The notes under the pieces were generated by a model. It was not told the origin of the DNA and made no database searches. It saw nothing but the letters and a program-made list of their open reading frames with translations. This document shows, in pieces, positions 18,106-26,144 of a DNA stretch of 64,000 nt. Source of the DNA: Haloplanus sp. GDY1 (lineage in GTDB: Archaea; Halobacteriota; Halobacteria; Halobacteriales; Haloferacaceae); assembly GCF_023703775.1 (NCBI RefSeq), contig NZ_CP098514.1, positions 2,205,998-2,269,997 of the forward strand, in the 5' to 3' direction. Numbering within the stretch: position 1 is the first letter of the stretch; each line of letters begins with the position of its first letter. The position numbers were made by a program, and so were the translations under genes.

Positions 18106-20085
18106 ATGGAGTGTGCGTTCGTGGGGTGTGGCGCGGTGGCCCGGAAGTACGCCGCCACCCTGGACGCCTCGCCGCTCTCGCCGGTCGCGGCGTGTGACTT
18201 CGACGCCGACCGGGCGGCCGCGTTCGCGGCCGAGACGGGCGCGACGGCCTACACCGACCTCGACGCCGCCCTCGCGGCGACGGACGCGCCGCTGGTGGTG
18301 AACCTCACGAGCCACGACGCCCACGCGACGGTGACGGAGCGGGCGCTCCGCGCGGGGCGACACGTCTGGAGCGAGAAACCGCTCGCGCTGTCGGCCGACC
18401 GGGCGCGGGAACTGGTCGCCCTCGCGGAGCGGCGGGGGTTGGCGCTCGGGTGTGCGCCCACCAACCCCGAGGGCGAGGCCCAGCGACTCGCGCGGCGGGC
18501 GGTCGACGACGGTCGCCTCGGCGCCGTCCGCCTGGCGTACGCCCACGCCCACGTCGGCCGGGTGACGGAGTGGCACGACGACCCCGACTCCTTCCTCCGG
18601 GTCGGCCCGCTGTACGACGGCGGGGTCTACCCGCTGACCCTCCTCGTGGCGTGGTTCGGACCGGTGGCCCGGGTGCGGACCGCCGACGCCGTCGACCCCT
18701 GGCCCGACCGGGCGGCGCGGACGCCGGAGCGGCCCAGTCACGTCGAGGCGACCCTCGACTTCGCCGACGGTCCGGTGACGCGCCTGACCGCGAGCTTCTA
18801 CGCCCCCCACCGGAGCCGGGAGTTCACCAGCCTCGAACTCCACGGCGACGACGGATCGTGCTATCTCGACGACGCGGGCGCCCTCGGCGGCGACGGCGAG
18901 CGCCACGTCTCGGTGGGCCGGGCGGGGCGGGAGTACACCCCGAACCCGCTCACCGCGCCGTCGCGGCGGACGCCGTATCTCGCGGGGCCGGAGCGCCTCG
19001 CGGCGAGCGTCCGCCGGGGGCGGCCGGACCGCTCGACCGCCCGGCGGGCCGCCCACGTCGTCGCCGTCTGCAACGCGGTCGAACGGGCGGCCGAGCGGGG
19101 GTCGGCGGCGGTGGACGCGTGCGGCGTCGACGCGCCCGCCGAGCGGCGCGTGGTGTGGGGGGCGGCCGGCGGGACGGACGCCGACGGCCCCGTCGGCCCC
19201 CCGGACGCCGCCCTCCGTCTCCCCCCGGTCGGGTTCGGGTGTTCGCGCTACCGCGACGGCGAGTACGTCGACCGGCGGGACTCCATCGAGCGGGCGCTGG
19301 ACGCCGGCTATCGCCTCCTCGACTCCGCGGAACTGTACGGCAACGAGGCGCGGATCGGCGAGATTCTGGCCGCGCCGGGGAGCCCCGACCGGGAGGCCCT
19401 GTTCGTCGCGAGCAAGGCGTGGAACACCAACCACGGTCACGTCGCGGAGGCCTGCGAGACGACGCTCGCCGACCTCGGGCTGGACTCCCTGGACTGCTAC
19501 ATGCTCCACTGGCCGGAGTCGTGGGCGTACACCGGACCGCTGCGGCGACTCGCGGAGCTACCGGTCGAGAGACAGGAGGCGCTCACCTTCCCCGAGACGG
19601 CGGACGGCGACCGGGAGCGGGCGGACGTGAGCCTCGAATCGGCGTGGCGGGGGATGGAGGACCTCCACGACCGGGGGCTCGCGGCGACGCTCGGGATCTG
19701 TAACGTCGACCTGTCGACGCTCGTCGAACTCGTCGCGTTCGCGCGGGTTCCCCCCGCCGTCGTGCAGGTGGCGTGCCACCCCTACCGGCCCCGGACCGAC
19801 CTGGTCGACTGGTGTCACGAGCGGGGAATCCGGGTAGTGGCCCACTCCCCGCTGTCGGTGCCGGGGCTGCTCGACGACCCGGTCGTCGAGGACGTCGCCG
19901 CCGCGATGGGCGTCACGCCGGCGGCGGCGGTCCTCGCGTGGCACGTCGGCCGGGGCGTCGTCCCCATCCCCTCCAGCACCGACCCCGACCACGTGGTCGA
20001 GAACCTCGCCGCGGCGGGCCACCGCCTCCCCCCCGAGGCGCGGGAGCGGTTCGCGGGGCTCGAAGACCCGGAGTTCGAGCGATGA
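18106..20085 (+). CDS. Fused Gfo/Idh/MocA oxidoreductase and aldo/keto reductase
   Basis: A 659-residue protein joining two sugar-type oxidoreductases. Residues 1 to about 345 are Gfo/Idh/MocA: Rossmann loop FVGCGAVARKYAATL and the EKP motif in GRHVWSEKPLALS. Residues about 370-659 are an aldo/keto reductase TIM barrel with YRLLDSAELYGNEARIGEIL (Asp and Tyr of the tetrad), VASKAW (Lys) and YMLHWPESW (His), ending in the NADP-binding IPSSTDPDHV. All key residues appear present, so both halves may be active and pass an intermediate between them. The stop overlaps the next ATG by 4 bp. Confidence 0.88.
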   Translation: MECAFVGCGAVARKYAATLDASPLSPVAACDFDADRAAAFAAETGATAYTDLDAALAATDAPLVVNLTSHDAHATVTERALRAGRHVWSEKPLALSADRARELVALAERRGLALGCAPTNPEGEAQRLARRAVDDGRLGAVRLAYAHAHVGRVTEWHDDPDSFLRVGPLYDGGVYPLTLLVAWFGPVARVRTADAVDPWPDRAARTPERPSHVEATLDFADGPVTRLTASFYAPHRSREFTSLELHGDDGSCYLDDAGALGGDGERHVSVGRAGREYTPNPLTAPSRRTPYLAGPERLAASVRRGRPDRSTARRAAHVVAVCNAVERAAERGSAAVDACGVDAPAERRVVWGAAGGTDADGPVGPPDAALRLPPVGFGCSRYRDGEYVDRRDSIERALDAGYRLLDSAELYGNEARIGEILAAPGSPDREALFVASKAWNTNHGHVAEACETTLADLGLDSLDCYMLHWPESWAYTGPLRRLAELPVERQEALTFPETADGDRERADVSLESAWRGMEDLHDRGLAATLGICNVDLSTLVELVAFARVPPAVVQVACHPYRPRTDLVDWCHERGIRVVAHSPLSVPGLLDDPVVEDVAAAMGVTPAAAVLAWHVGRGVVPIPSSTDPDHVVENLAAAGHRLPPEARERFAGLEDPEFER

Positions 20086-20858
20086 GCGGGAGGAACGTCC
20101 GCGAACGGCGACTGGGGGCCGCCGCGGTGACGGCGACGGCCGTCGCCGCCGCCGGGGTGGCGGTCGGGGGGTGGACGCTCGTCGCCGACGCGACGACCCG
20201 CGCCGCCGCGAACCGGTGGACGCTGGTGACGGGGGCGGTCCTGGCCTACGAGGTGGGCTTTCTCGCCTACCACGTCGACGCCGACCGACCGGGAGCGGCG
20301 GCCGCCCCGCCGAACCTCGTCACGCTGGCACGGGGGCTGCTGTACGCCGCGACGGCGGGGTTTCTGGTCGTCCCGCCGTCGGCGCCGGCGGTGCGCTGGG
20401 CGCCCGCGGTCTGTTACGGGACCGGCGTCGCCCTCGATTTCGCCGACGGCCGTCTCGCGCGGCGAACGGGGCGGACGACGCCGCTCGGGGAGAGACTCGA
20501 CCACGCCTTCGATACGCTGGGCTTTCTCGTCGCGCCGCTCGTGGGCGTCGCGTGGGGGCGACTCCCCCTCGCCTACCTCTCGCTGTCGGCCGCGCGGTAC
20601 GTCTACCGCGCCGGCGTCGGGTGGCGCCGCCGCCGGGAGCGACCCGTGGCCGACCTGCCGGCCAGCCGGGTGCGACGCCCGCTGGCGGCGCTCCAGATGG
20701 GGTTCATCACCGTCGCGCTGGCGCCGGCCCTGCCGGCGTCGCTCGTCCACCCGGCGAGCCTGGTCGTCGTCGCGCCGTCGCTCGCCGTCTTCGCGCGCGA
20801 CTACCTGGCCGTCACGGGGCGACTGGGGGGACGGATCGGCCGGCGCGGCGATGGGTAG
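20082..20858 (+). CDS. CDP-alcohol phosphatidyltransferase family membrane protein
   Basis: A 258-residue integral membrane enzyme with about six hydrophobic segments. The full CDP-alcohol phosphotransferase signature D-x2-DG-x2-AR-x8-G-x3-D-x3-D is intact in DFADGRLARR followed by TGRTTPLGERLDHAFD. Such enzymes move a phosphoalcohol from a CDP-linked donor to an alcohol acceptor, usually making a lipid head group. The ATG at 20082 overlaps the previous stop. Substrates are unknown; the cluster suggests a modified polyol or sugar. Confidence 0.9.
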   Translation: MSGRNVRERRLGAAAVTATAVAAAGVAVGGWTLVADATTRAAANRWTLVTGAVLAYEVGFLAYHVDADRPGAAAAPPNLVTLARGLLYAATAGFLVVPPSAPAVRWAPAVCYGTGVALDFADGRLARRTGRTTPLGERLDHAFDTLGFLVAPLVGVAWGRLPLAYLSLSAARYVYRAGVGWRRRRERPVADLPASRVRRPLAALQMGFITVALAPALPASLVHPASLVVVAPSLAVFARDYLAVTGRLGGRIGRRGDG

Positions 20859-20908
20859 CCGCCCGTCCCGGGCGGCAGTATGAAGTGAGCGGCGTCGCTA
20901 GAGCGTTC

Positions 20909-21964
20909 GTGACAGGGAGCGTCGAGGACGCCGACGAGACGGGGACCACCCTCCCCACGACCGGACGGTCGCTCTACTTCACCGAGCCACGGACGGTCAG
21001 CGTCGAACCGGAGCCGGTGAGCGCCCCCGGCCCCGACGAGGTGCTCGTCGAGACGCGCCGCTCGGCGGTGAGTTCGGGGACCGAACTCCTGATCTACCGT
21101 GGGGAGATGCCCCGCGACCTGCCCGCCGACGCGACGCTCGATTCGCTCGACGGCGACCTCTCCTACCCGCTGAAGTACGGCTACGCGGCCGTCGGGGAGG
21201 TGGTGGCCTGCGGCGCGAACGTCGACGAGTCGTGGCGCGGCCGGCGGGTCTTCGCCTTCCACCCCCACGAGAGCCACTTCCTCGCGACGCCGGACGCCCT
21301 CGTGCCGGTGCCGGAGGACGTCTCGACGGAGACGGCGGCCCTCCTGCCGACGGCGGAGACGGCGACGACGCTCGCCATGGACGGCCGGCCGCGGGTCGGC
21401 GAACGGGTCGTCGTCTTCGGCGCGGGCATGGTCGGCCTCGTCACGACGAGCGTCCTGTCGTCGTTCCCGCTGGAGCGGCTCACGGTGGTCGAGCCCGTCC
21501 CCCACCGGCGGGAGATGGCCACCCGCCTCGGCGCCGACGAGACGCTCCGGCCCGAGGCGGCGGCGACGGTGGGCGAGCGCGGCGACCCCCCGGGCGCGGA
21601 CCTGGTTTACGAACTCTCGGGGTCGCCCGAGACGCTCGACGGCGCCATCGACGCCGTGGGGTACGACGGCCGGATCGTCGTCGGGTCGTGGTACGGGCGC
21701 AAGCGCGCCGAGACGGACCTCGGGGGCTTTTTCCACCGGAACCGGATCGACGTGTCGTCGAGTCAGGTGAGCACGCTCGCGCCCGACCTCCGGGGTCGGT
21801 GGACCAAGGAACGGCGGCTGGACGTGGCGTGGGAGCGCCTCCGGGGACTGGCGACCGACCGCCTCGTCACCCACCGGATCGGCGTCGGGAGCGCCGGGGA
21901 CGCCTACCGACTGCTGGACGACGGCCCCGAGAACGCGCTGCAGGTGTTGCTCACCTACGAGTAG
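20909..21964 (+). CDS. Zinc-type alcohol dehydrogenase-like protein (MDR family)
   Basis: A medium-chain dehydrogenase/reductase of about 351 residues. The nucleotide-binding loop is VVVFGAGMVGLVTTSVLSSF. The N-terminal GroES-like part contains RRSAVSSGTELLIYRGEM and VGEVVACGANVDE. The cysteine cluster of the structural zinc site is absent. The GTG at 20909 is taken as start; an in-frame GTG at 20885 would add eight residues. It lies 50 bp after the CDP-alcohol gene and is followed by the PTPS-like gene. The substrate is unknown and probably shared with the fused oxidoreductase. Confidence 0.85.
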   Translation: MTGSVEDADETGTTLPTTGRSLYFTEPRTVSVEPEPVSAPGPDEVLVETRRSAVSSGTELLIYRGEMPRDLPADATLDSLDGDLSYPLKYGYAAVGEVVACGANVDESWRGRRVFAFHPHESHFLATPDALVPVPEDVSTETAALLPTAETATTLAMDGRPRVGERVVVFGAGMVGLVTTSVLSSFPLERLTVVEPVPHRREMATRLGADETLRPEAAATVGERGDPPGADLVYELSGSPETLDGAIDAVGYDGRIVVGSWYGRKRAETDLGGFFHRNRIDVSSSQVSTLAPDLRGRWTKERRLDVAWERLRGLATDRLVTHRIGVGSAGDAYRLLDDGPENALQVLLTYE

Positions 21965-22000
21965 GCCGGGGTATAAGTCGATCCGCCCCCACGCCCGGGT

Positions 22001-22378
22001 ATGTATCGGCTCTCGGTGTCGCGGGACTTCGTGGCCCAACACTTCCTCACGGTCCCCGACCCCGGCCCCGAAGGCGAGGTGCACAGCCACCACTTCGAGG
22101 TGGCGGTGCGCTTCGCCGGCCCCGACCTCAACGAGTACGGCTACCTCGTCGACATCGACGCCGTCGACGCCGCCCTCGACGACCTGGAGGCCCGCTATCG
22201 CGACGCGCTCCTGAACGACCTGCCGGAGTTCGAGGGGGCGAACCCGAGCGTCGAGCGCTTCGCGCGGGTCTTCGGCGACCGGTTCGTCGAGCACGTTCCC
22301 ACCGACCACCCCACGCGCCTGACCGTCCGGATGTGGGAGGACGAGGACGCGTGGGCCAGCCACGAGCGCGCGCTGTGA
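22001..22378 (+). CDS. 6-pyruvoyl-tetrahydropterin synthase/QueD-like protein without cysteines
   Basis: A 125-residue T-fold protein. The zinc-binding histidines are AQHF near residue 14 and VHSHHFEV near residues 29-31. The catalytic cysteine of PTPS and QueD is missing, and there is no cysteine in the whole protein; Glu residues precede the second His pair (PEGEVHSHH). A Glu/His-based variant resembling PTPS-III is possible, so the reaction may differ from queuosine or biopterin synthesis. It is coupled to the next gene by a TGATG overlap. Confidence 0.82.
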   Translation: MYRLSVSRDFVAQHFLTVPDPGPEGEVHSHHFEVAVRFAGPDLNEYGYLVDIDAVDAALDDLEARYRDALLNDLPEFEGANPSVERFARVFGDRFVEHVPTDHPTRLTVRMWEDEDAWASHERAL

Positions 22379-23205
22379 TGAACCACGCCGACGAGGGGTA
22401 TCTGGAGGCGAAGCGCACGGTCGACGAGCGCGCGCTGGACCGGCGGGTGCGTGACCGCCTCCTCGACGAACTCCCGGCGGCGCCGCGGGTGCTTGAGGCC
22501 GGCTGTGGCACCGGCGTCACCGTCCCCCGTCTCGTGGCGTGGGGCGTGACCGACGGCGAGTACCGGGGAGTCGACCGCGACGCCGCCACCGTCGAGCGCG
22601 CCCGGGCGCTGCGGGCGGCGGAACTCGACGCCGACGCCGACGCCGACGGCGAGGGATTCCGCGTCGACGACCTGACCGTCCGGTTCGAGGCGGGCGACGC
22701 CCTCGACGCGTTCGCCGGCGAGCGGGCGGACCTCGTCGTCGCGGCGGCGTTTCTGGACCTCGTGCCCGTCGACGAGGCGCTCGACGCCTTCGCGTCGGCG
22801 CTGGCGCCCGGCGGCCTGGTGTACGCGCCGATCACCTTCGACGGCGAGACGGTCTTCCAGCCCGACCACCCGGCCGACGACGCCGTCGTCGCGGCGTATC
22901 ACGACGCCATCGACGACGAACCGGGGCGGGACGCCCGGGCGGGCCGGCACCTGCTCGACCGCTGCCGGGCGCGGGACGGCGCCCTGCTGGCGGCCGGCGC
23001 GTCGGACTGGATCGTCCACCCCCGCGACGGCGGCTACCCCGCGGACGAGCGCCGCTTCCTCGGAGCGATCCTCTCGTTCGTCGAGGAGGCGGTCGACGGG
23101 GTGCCGGGAGCCGAGGACTGGCTCCGAACCCGCCGCCGACAGCTCGATTCGGGGACGCTGACCTACGTGGCCCACGGGTACGACGTGCTCTACCGGCCCG
23201 GGTGA
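22378..23205 (+). CDS. SAM-dependent methyltransferase (class I)
   Basis: A 275-residue protein. SAM-binding motif I is RVLEAGCGTGVTVPRL, the acidic residue after strand 2 is in YRGVDRDAATVERA, and motif post-II is ADLVVAAAFLDLVP. A C-terminal cap region (DSGTLTYVAHGYDVLYRPG) completes the fold. The start codon shares its A with the stop of the PTPS-like gene. The substrate is unknown and is likely the product of the cluster. Confidence 0.85.
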   Translation: MNHADEGYLEAKRTVDERALDRRVRDRLLDELPAAPRVLEAGCGTGVTVPRLVAWGVTDGEYRGVDRDAATVERARALRAAELDADADADGEGFRVDDLTVRFEAGDALDAFAGERADLVVAAAFLDLVPVDEALDAFASALAPGGLVYAPITFDGETVFQPDHPADDAVVAAYHDAIDDEPGRDARAGRHLLDRCRARDGALLAAGASDWIVHPRDGGYPADERRFLGAILSFVEEAVDGVPGAEDWLRTRRRQLDSGTLTYVAHGYDVLYRPG

Positions 23206-23228
23206 GCGCCGCCTCTCGGGGCGAGCGA

Positions 23229-23588
23229 CTACGCCTCCCGGCGGTAGAGGACGACGAGGACGGCGATCAGCGTCACCTGCACCACCTTGTCGCCGATGCC
23301 GCCGGGGCCGAGGACGTTGGGCCAGTTCAGGTAGAAGTAGAGGAGGATCTGGACGCCGGTGAAGGGAATCCCGACGAGATAGAGGAGCCGGCGGCGATAC
23401 CCCACCAGGAGGAGGAGGATGGCGACGAAGAAGGCGACGCCCGCGAGGACGAAGCTGACGCCCTGGAGAGTGTCGATGGCGAGGACGCCGAAGTACAGGT
23501 GGACGAGGCCGGTGACGGCCGCCAGCGCGACGCCGAACCAGTGGAGGCGGGTGAGCGACGCCGTCTCGAAGGTGGACGTGGACGACAT
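23229..23588 (-). CDS. Four-helix membrane protein (DUF7475-like)
   Basis: A 119-residue protein with four hydrophobic segments: WFGVALAAVTGLVHLYFGVL, FVLAGVAFFVAILLLLV, LYLVGIPFTGVQILLYFY and VVQVTLIAVLVVLYR. It has the layout of haloarchaeal small integral membrane proteins; the DUF7475 label is from memory. It is convergent with the methyltransferase and divergent from the GT2 gene. Confidence 0.8.
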   Translation of the reverse strand: MSSTSTFETASLTRLHWFGVALAAVTGLVHLYFGVLAIDTLQGVSFVLAGVAFFVAILLLLVGYRRRLLYLVGIPFTGVQILLYFYLNWPNVLGPGGIGDKVVQVTLIAVLVVLYRREA

Positions 23589-23632
23589 TCCCTCCCACGG
23601 TTGTCGCGAGGCGGCCTAAACCCTGGGGTCGG

Positions 23633-23641
23633 TTATTTATT
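23633..23641 (+). promoter_or_regulatory. TATA box of the GT2 gene
   Basis: TTATTTATT in an otherwise GC-rich stretch, centred about 28 nt before the ATG at 23665. A nearly leaderless transcript is expected. Confidence 0.55.
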
Positions 23642-23664
23642 GACCGGCGGGCCGTCGGTTGGGT

Positions 23665-24387
23665 ATGGGCATCGAGTACGTGCGGCGGGCGAGCGATCCG
23701 GCCGTGTCGGTCGTCGTGCCGTCGGTGCCGGCCTCCGACCACCGGCCGACGATGGCCTGCCTGCGGGCACAGGCGTTCGACGGTGACTACGAAATCCTCC
23801 TCGTCGACGACGGGTCGGTCGACCGCTCGGAAGCCAGAAACAGGGGGCTGGAGGCGGCGTCGGCCGGGGTGGTGGCGCTCACCGACGACGACACCAGACC
23901 GCCGGCGGACTGGCTGGCGACGGCCCACGCCGCCTTCGAGTCGGATCCGGCGCTGGTCTGTCTGGAGGGTCCCGTCTACGGCGGCTGTCGCAGTTTCGGC
24001 CCGCGACACTACGTGGGGTGTAACCTCGCCGTCCGGCGGGACGCGGCCCTCGACGTCGGCGGCTTCCGGTCGGCGTTCTCCGAGTGGCGCGAGGACGTGG
24101 AGTTCGGCTGGCGGATGGAGGCCGAGGCGGCGGGTCGCTGTCGGTTCGAGGAGTCGTTCCGGATGTGCCACCCGTCGGTGCCACGGACGGCGTTCGACCC
24201 GGCGCTGGAGGCGCGGCTGAAGCGGGAGTATCCCGAGCGATACGACGAGGTGATGGACGTGACGCCGACGCGACGGCTCTATCGTCGGGCGCGGGCCGCG
24301 GGGATCACCCAGCCGCTCCAGCGGGTGCGAAACGCGATCAAGCGGCGGCTACGGGGGGAGTGCGTGGGGGCCGCCGGAAGCGAGTAG
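23665..24387 (+). CDS. Glycosyltransferase family 2
   Basis: A 240-residue GT-A fold glycosyltransferase. Strand 1 is VSVVVPSVP, and the nucleotide-sugar site is YEILLVDDGSVDRSEARNRG with the metal-binding DDD in VVALTDDDTRPPADW. The acceptor region is EDVEFGWRMEAEAAG. The ATG at 23665 is preferred over the TTG two codons earlier because of its spacing to the TATA box. It closes the 16.9-24.4 kb cluster and probably acts on the same glycoconjugate as the GT4 enzyme. Confidence 0.88.
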   Translation: MGIEYVRRASDPAVSVVVPSVPASDHRPTMACLRAQAFDGDYEILLVDDGSVDRSEARNRGLEAASAGVVALTDDDTRPPADWLATAHAAFESDPALVCLEGPVYGGCRSFGPRHYVGCNLAVRRDAALDVGGFRSAFSEWREDVEFGWRMEAEAAGRCRFEESFRMCHPSVPRTAFDPALEARLKREYPERYDEVMDVTPTRRLYRRARAAGITQPLQRVRNAIKRRLRGECVGAAGSE

Positions 24388-24395
24388 CCGGAGGG

Positions 24396-24647
24396 CTATC
24401 GGCGCTCGGCGAGGGCGACGTAGGCGGAGTGTTCGGAGAGCGAAGTCCGAAGCGAGGCGGCGATCAGAAGGGGGAGCATCACGACGGCGGCCGTGGCCGC
24501 GGCGGCGGGGGCGAAGAGGGAGCCCGCGGCGGCGACGGCGGCGACGGTCGCGACCATCACGGTGCCGAGGACGACCTGCGCTTCGGGGGGTCCCTCGCCC
24601 GAATCGGAGCCGAATCGGTCGTCGCAGGTGTCGGGAACGGCGGCCAT
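24396..24647 (-). CDS. Small membrane protein of unknown function
   Basis: An 83-residue protein with two adjacent hydrophobic segments (VVLGTVMVATVAAVAAAGSL; AAAATAAVVMLPLLIAASL) and polar ends. It has the look of a small two-helix haloarchaeal membrane protein. It is convergent with the GT2 gene with a gap of 8 bp. No named family. Confidence 0.6.
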   Translation of the reverse strand: MAAVPDTCDDRFGSDSGEGPPEAQVVLGTVMVATVAAVAAAGSLFAPAAAATAAVVMLPLLIAASLRTSLSEHSAYVALAERR

Positions 24648-24814
24648 CGGTCTCTCAGCAATTTATGGCTGGACCCAAATATATTTGACGAGGTAATTGT
24701 CGACCGTTATTAAAATGGATATTCATGAATGATTCTGCCGGGAAAGTAACTGCACGGCGGGGTGGAACGCGGCGGGGTGGAACGCGGCGGAGAGGCGACA
24801 GCGGGCGGGACGGG
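24648..24814. other. AT-rich intergenic region with a 15-bp tandem repeat
   Basis: The left part (24656-24735) is unusually AT-rich (AAATATATTTG, TTATTAAAATGGATATTC) and may hold the promoter of the 24396-24647 gene. The right part holds two exact tandem copies of GGCGGGGTGGAACGC at 24756-24770 and 24771-24785 plus a 5-bp partial copy. No gene is convincing here. Confidence 0.5.
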
Positions 24815-25024
24815 TCACGGGTCGAAGTCGGCCATGAACGAGGAGTGCAGTCGGTAGAACAGCAGCATGCCGCCGACCCAGCTCAGGATCCCGTAGGCGA
24901 CGTAGGCGAGCGTCGGGAGGTCCATGTAGAGGTACATGTACGACCCGATCAGCAGATAGGCGGCGACGAAGACGCCGAGGATGCGGATGCCGCGACGGGA
25001 GACCCCTTGTTTCGGATCGACCAT
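24815..25024 (-). CDS. Two-helix membrane protein of unknown function
   Basis: A 69-residue protein starting MVDPKQGVSRRGIRILGVFV. It has two hydrophobic helices (VFVAAYLLIGSYMYLYM; AYVAYGILSWVGGMLLFY) and a short acidic tail. The ATG at 25024 is chosen over an upstream in-frame ATG that adds an Arg-rich stretch. It is divergent from the GAPDH gene. Function unknown. Confidence 0.65.
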   Translation of the reverse strand: MVDPKQGVSRRGIRILGVFVAAYLLIGSYMYLYMDLPTLAYVAYGILSWVGGMLLFYRLHSSFMADFDP

Positions 25025-25123
25025 GATGGGCCGACGACGCGGGTGGCGGCGCCGGTACCGGAGGTGAGTAGGCACGGCGGTTAAGGACGAAAGTTCATGC
25101 AAAACCTGCGAAAGACATCGACA

Positions 25124-25130
25124 CTATATG
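25124..25130 (+). promoter_or_regulatory. TATA box of the GAPDH operon
   Basis: CTATATG, centred about 25 nt before the ATG at 25152, fits a leaderless transcript. No TrmB-type palindrome (TAC-N7-GTA) was evident next to it. Confidence 0.55.
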
Positions 25131-25151
25131 CGGGTGAGGCCAACGAACGGT

Positions 25152-26144
25152 ATGATTCGCGTAGGCGTAAACGGATACGGCACCATCGGCAAGCGGGTCG
25201 CCGACGCAGTGAGCTCGATGCCCGACATGGAGCTCGTGGGCATCGGCAAGGCCAGTCCGAACCACACGGCGGACGCGGCCGCGGAGCGCGGCTACGACAT
25301 CTACGTCCCGGAGGGGCGGGAGGACCGGTGGGCCGAGGCTGGGATGGCGGTCGCGGGCGACATCCACGACCTCATCGAGGCGAGCGACATCGTCGCCGAC
25401 GCGACGCCGGCCGGGATGGGCGCGGAGTACCGCCCGGTCTACGAGGAGTACGACACGCCGGCGCTGTTCCAGGGCGGCGAGGGCGCCGACGTTGCCGAGG
25501 CGAGTTTCACCGCCCGCGCCAACTACTCCGAGGCGACCGACGAGGAGTACGTGCGGATCGTCTCCTGTAACACGACGGGGCTGAACCGGATGTTCGCGCC
25601 GCTGCACGAGGAGTACGGCGTCGAACGCGCGAGCATCACGCTCGTGCGGTGTCGGGGCGAACACGCGGTCATCTCCGCCGATCCCGTCACGCTCCCCTCG
25701 CATCACGGTCCGGACGCGCTCGAAGTCATTCCGGATATGGGACCGGTGACGACGATGGGGATGAAGGTGCCGACGGTGCGCCACCACTTCCACGGGATCA
25801 ACGTGGAACTCGGGGCGGAGCCGAGCGCCGCGGAGGTTCGGGACCTGCTCGCCTCCCAGTCGCGCATCCACGTCGTCGACGGCGACCTGGGGATCGACTC
25901 CGGGTGGGAGCTACAGGAGTTCGCCCTCGACCGCGGCCGCGACCGGATGAACCTCTACGAGAACCAGATCTTCGAGGACTCCATCAGCATGGAGGGGCCA
26001 CAGCTCCACCTGTTCCAGTCCATCCACCGCGAGAGCGACGTGGTGCCGGAGAACGTCGACGCCATCCGCGCGATGATGGGCGACGCCGACGCCGAGGAGA
26101 GCATCGAACTGACGAACGACGTGCTGGGAATCGGCAACATTTAA
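25152..26144 (+). CDS. gap: Glyceraldehyde-3-phosphate dehydrogenase, archaeal type II
   Basis: A 330-residue NAD(P)-dependent enzyme of glycolysis/gluconeogenesis. The N-terminal Rossmann motif is IRVGVNGYGTIGKRVADAV and the catalytic cysteine is in IVSCNTTGLNRM. The archaeal phosphate-binding region reads PSHHGPDALEVIP. The ATG at 25152 gives the family N-terminus; an upstream in-frame ATG at 25128 is only 1 nt downstream of the TATA core, so it is excluded. The TAA stop is followed immediately by the next gene's ATG. Confidence 0.96.
   Translation: MIRVGVNGYGTIGKRVADAVSSMPDMELVGIGKASPNHTADAAAERGYDIYVPEGREDRWAEAGMAVAGDIHDLIEASDIVADATPAGMGAEYRPVYEEYDTPALFQGGEGADVAEASFTARANYSEATDEEYVRIVSCNTTGLNRMFAPLHEEYGVERASITLVRCRGEHAVISADPVTLPSHHGPDALEVIPDMGPVTTMGMKVPTVRHHFHGINVELGAEPSAAEVRDLLASQSRIHVVDGDLGIDSGWELQEFALDRGRDRMNLYENQIFEDSISMEGPQLHLFQSIHRESDVVPENVDAIRAMMGDADAEESIELTNDVLGIGNI

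Noticed and set aside
24725-25084. 119-codon + frame containing the 15-bp tandem repeats
   Set aside because: It is opposite a better - membrane-protein gene and starts with RRGGTRRGGTRRRG low complexity.
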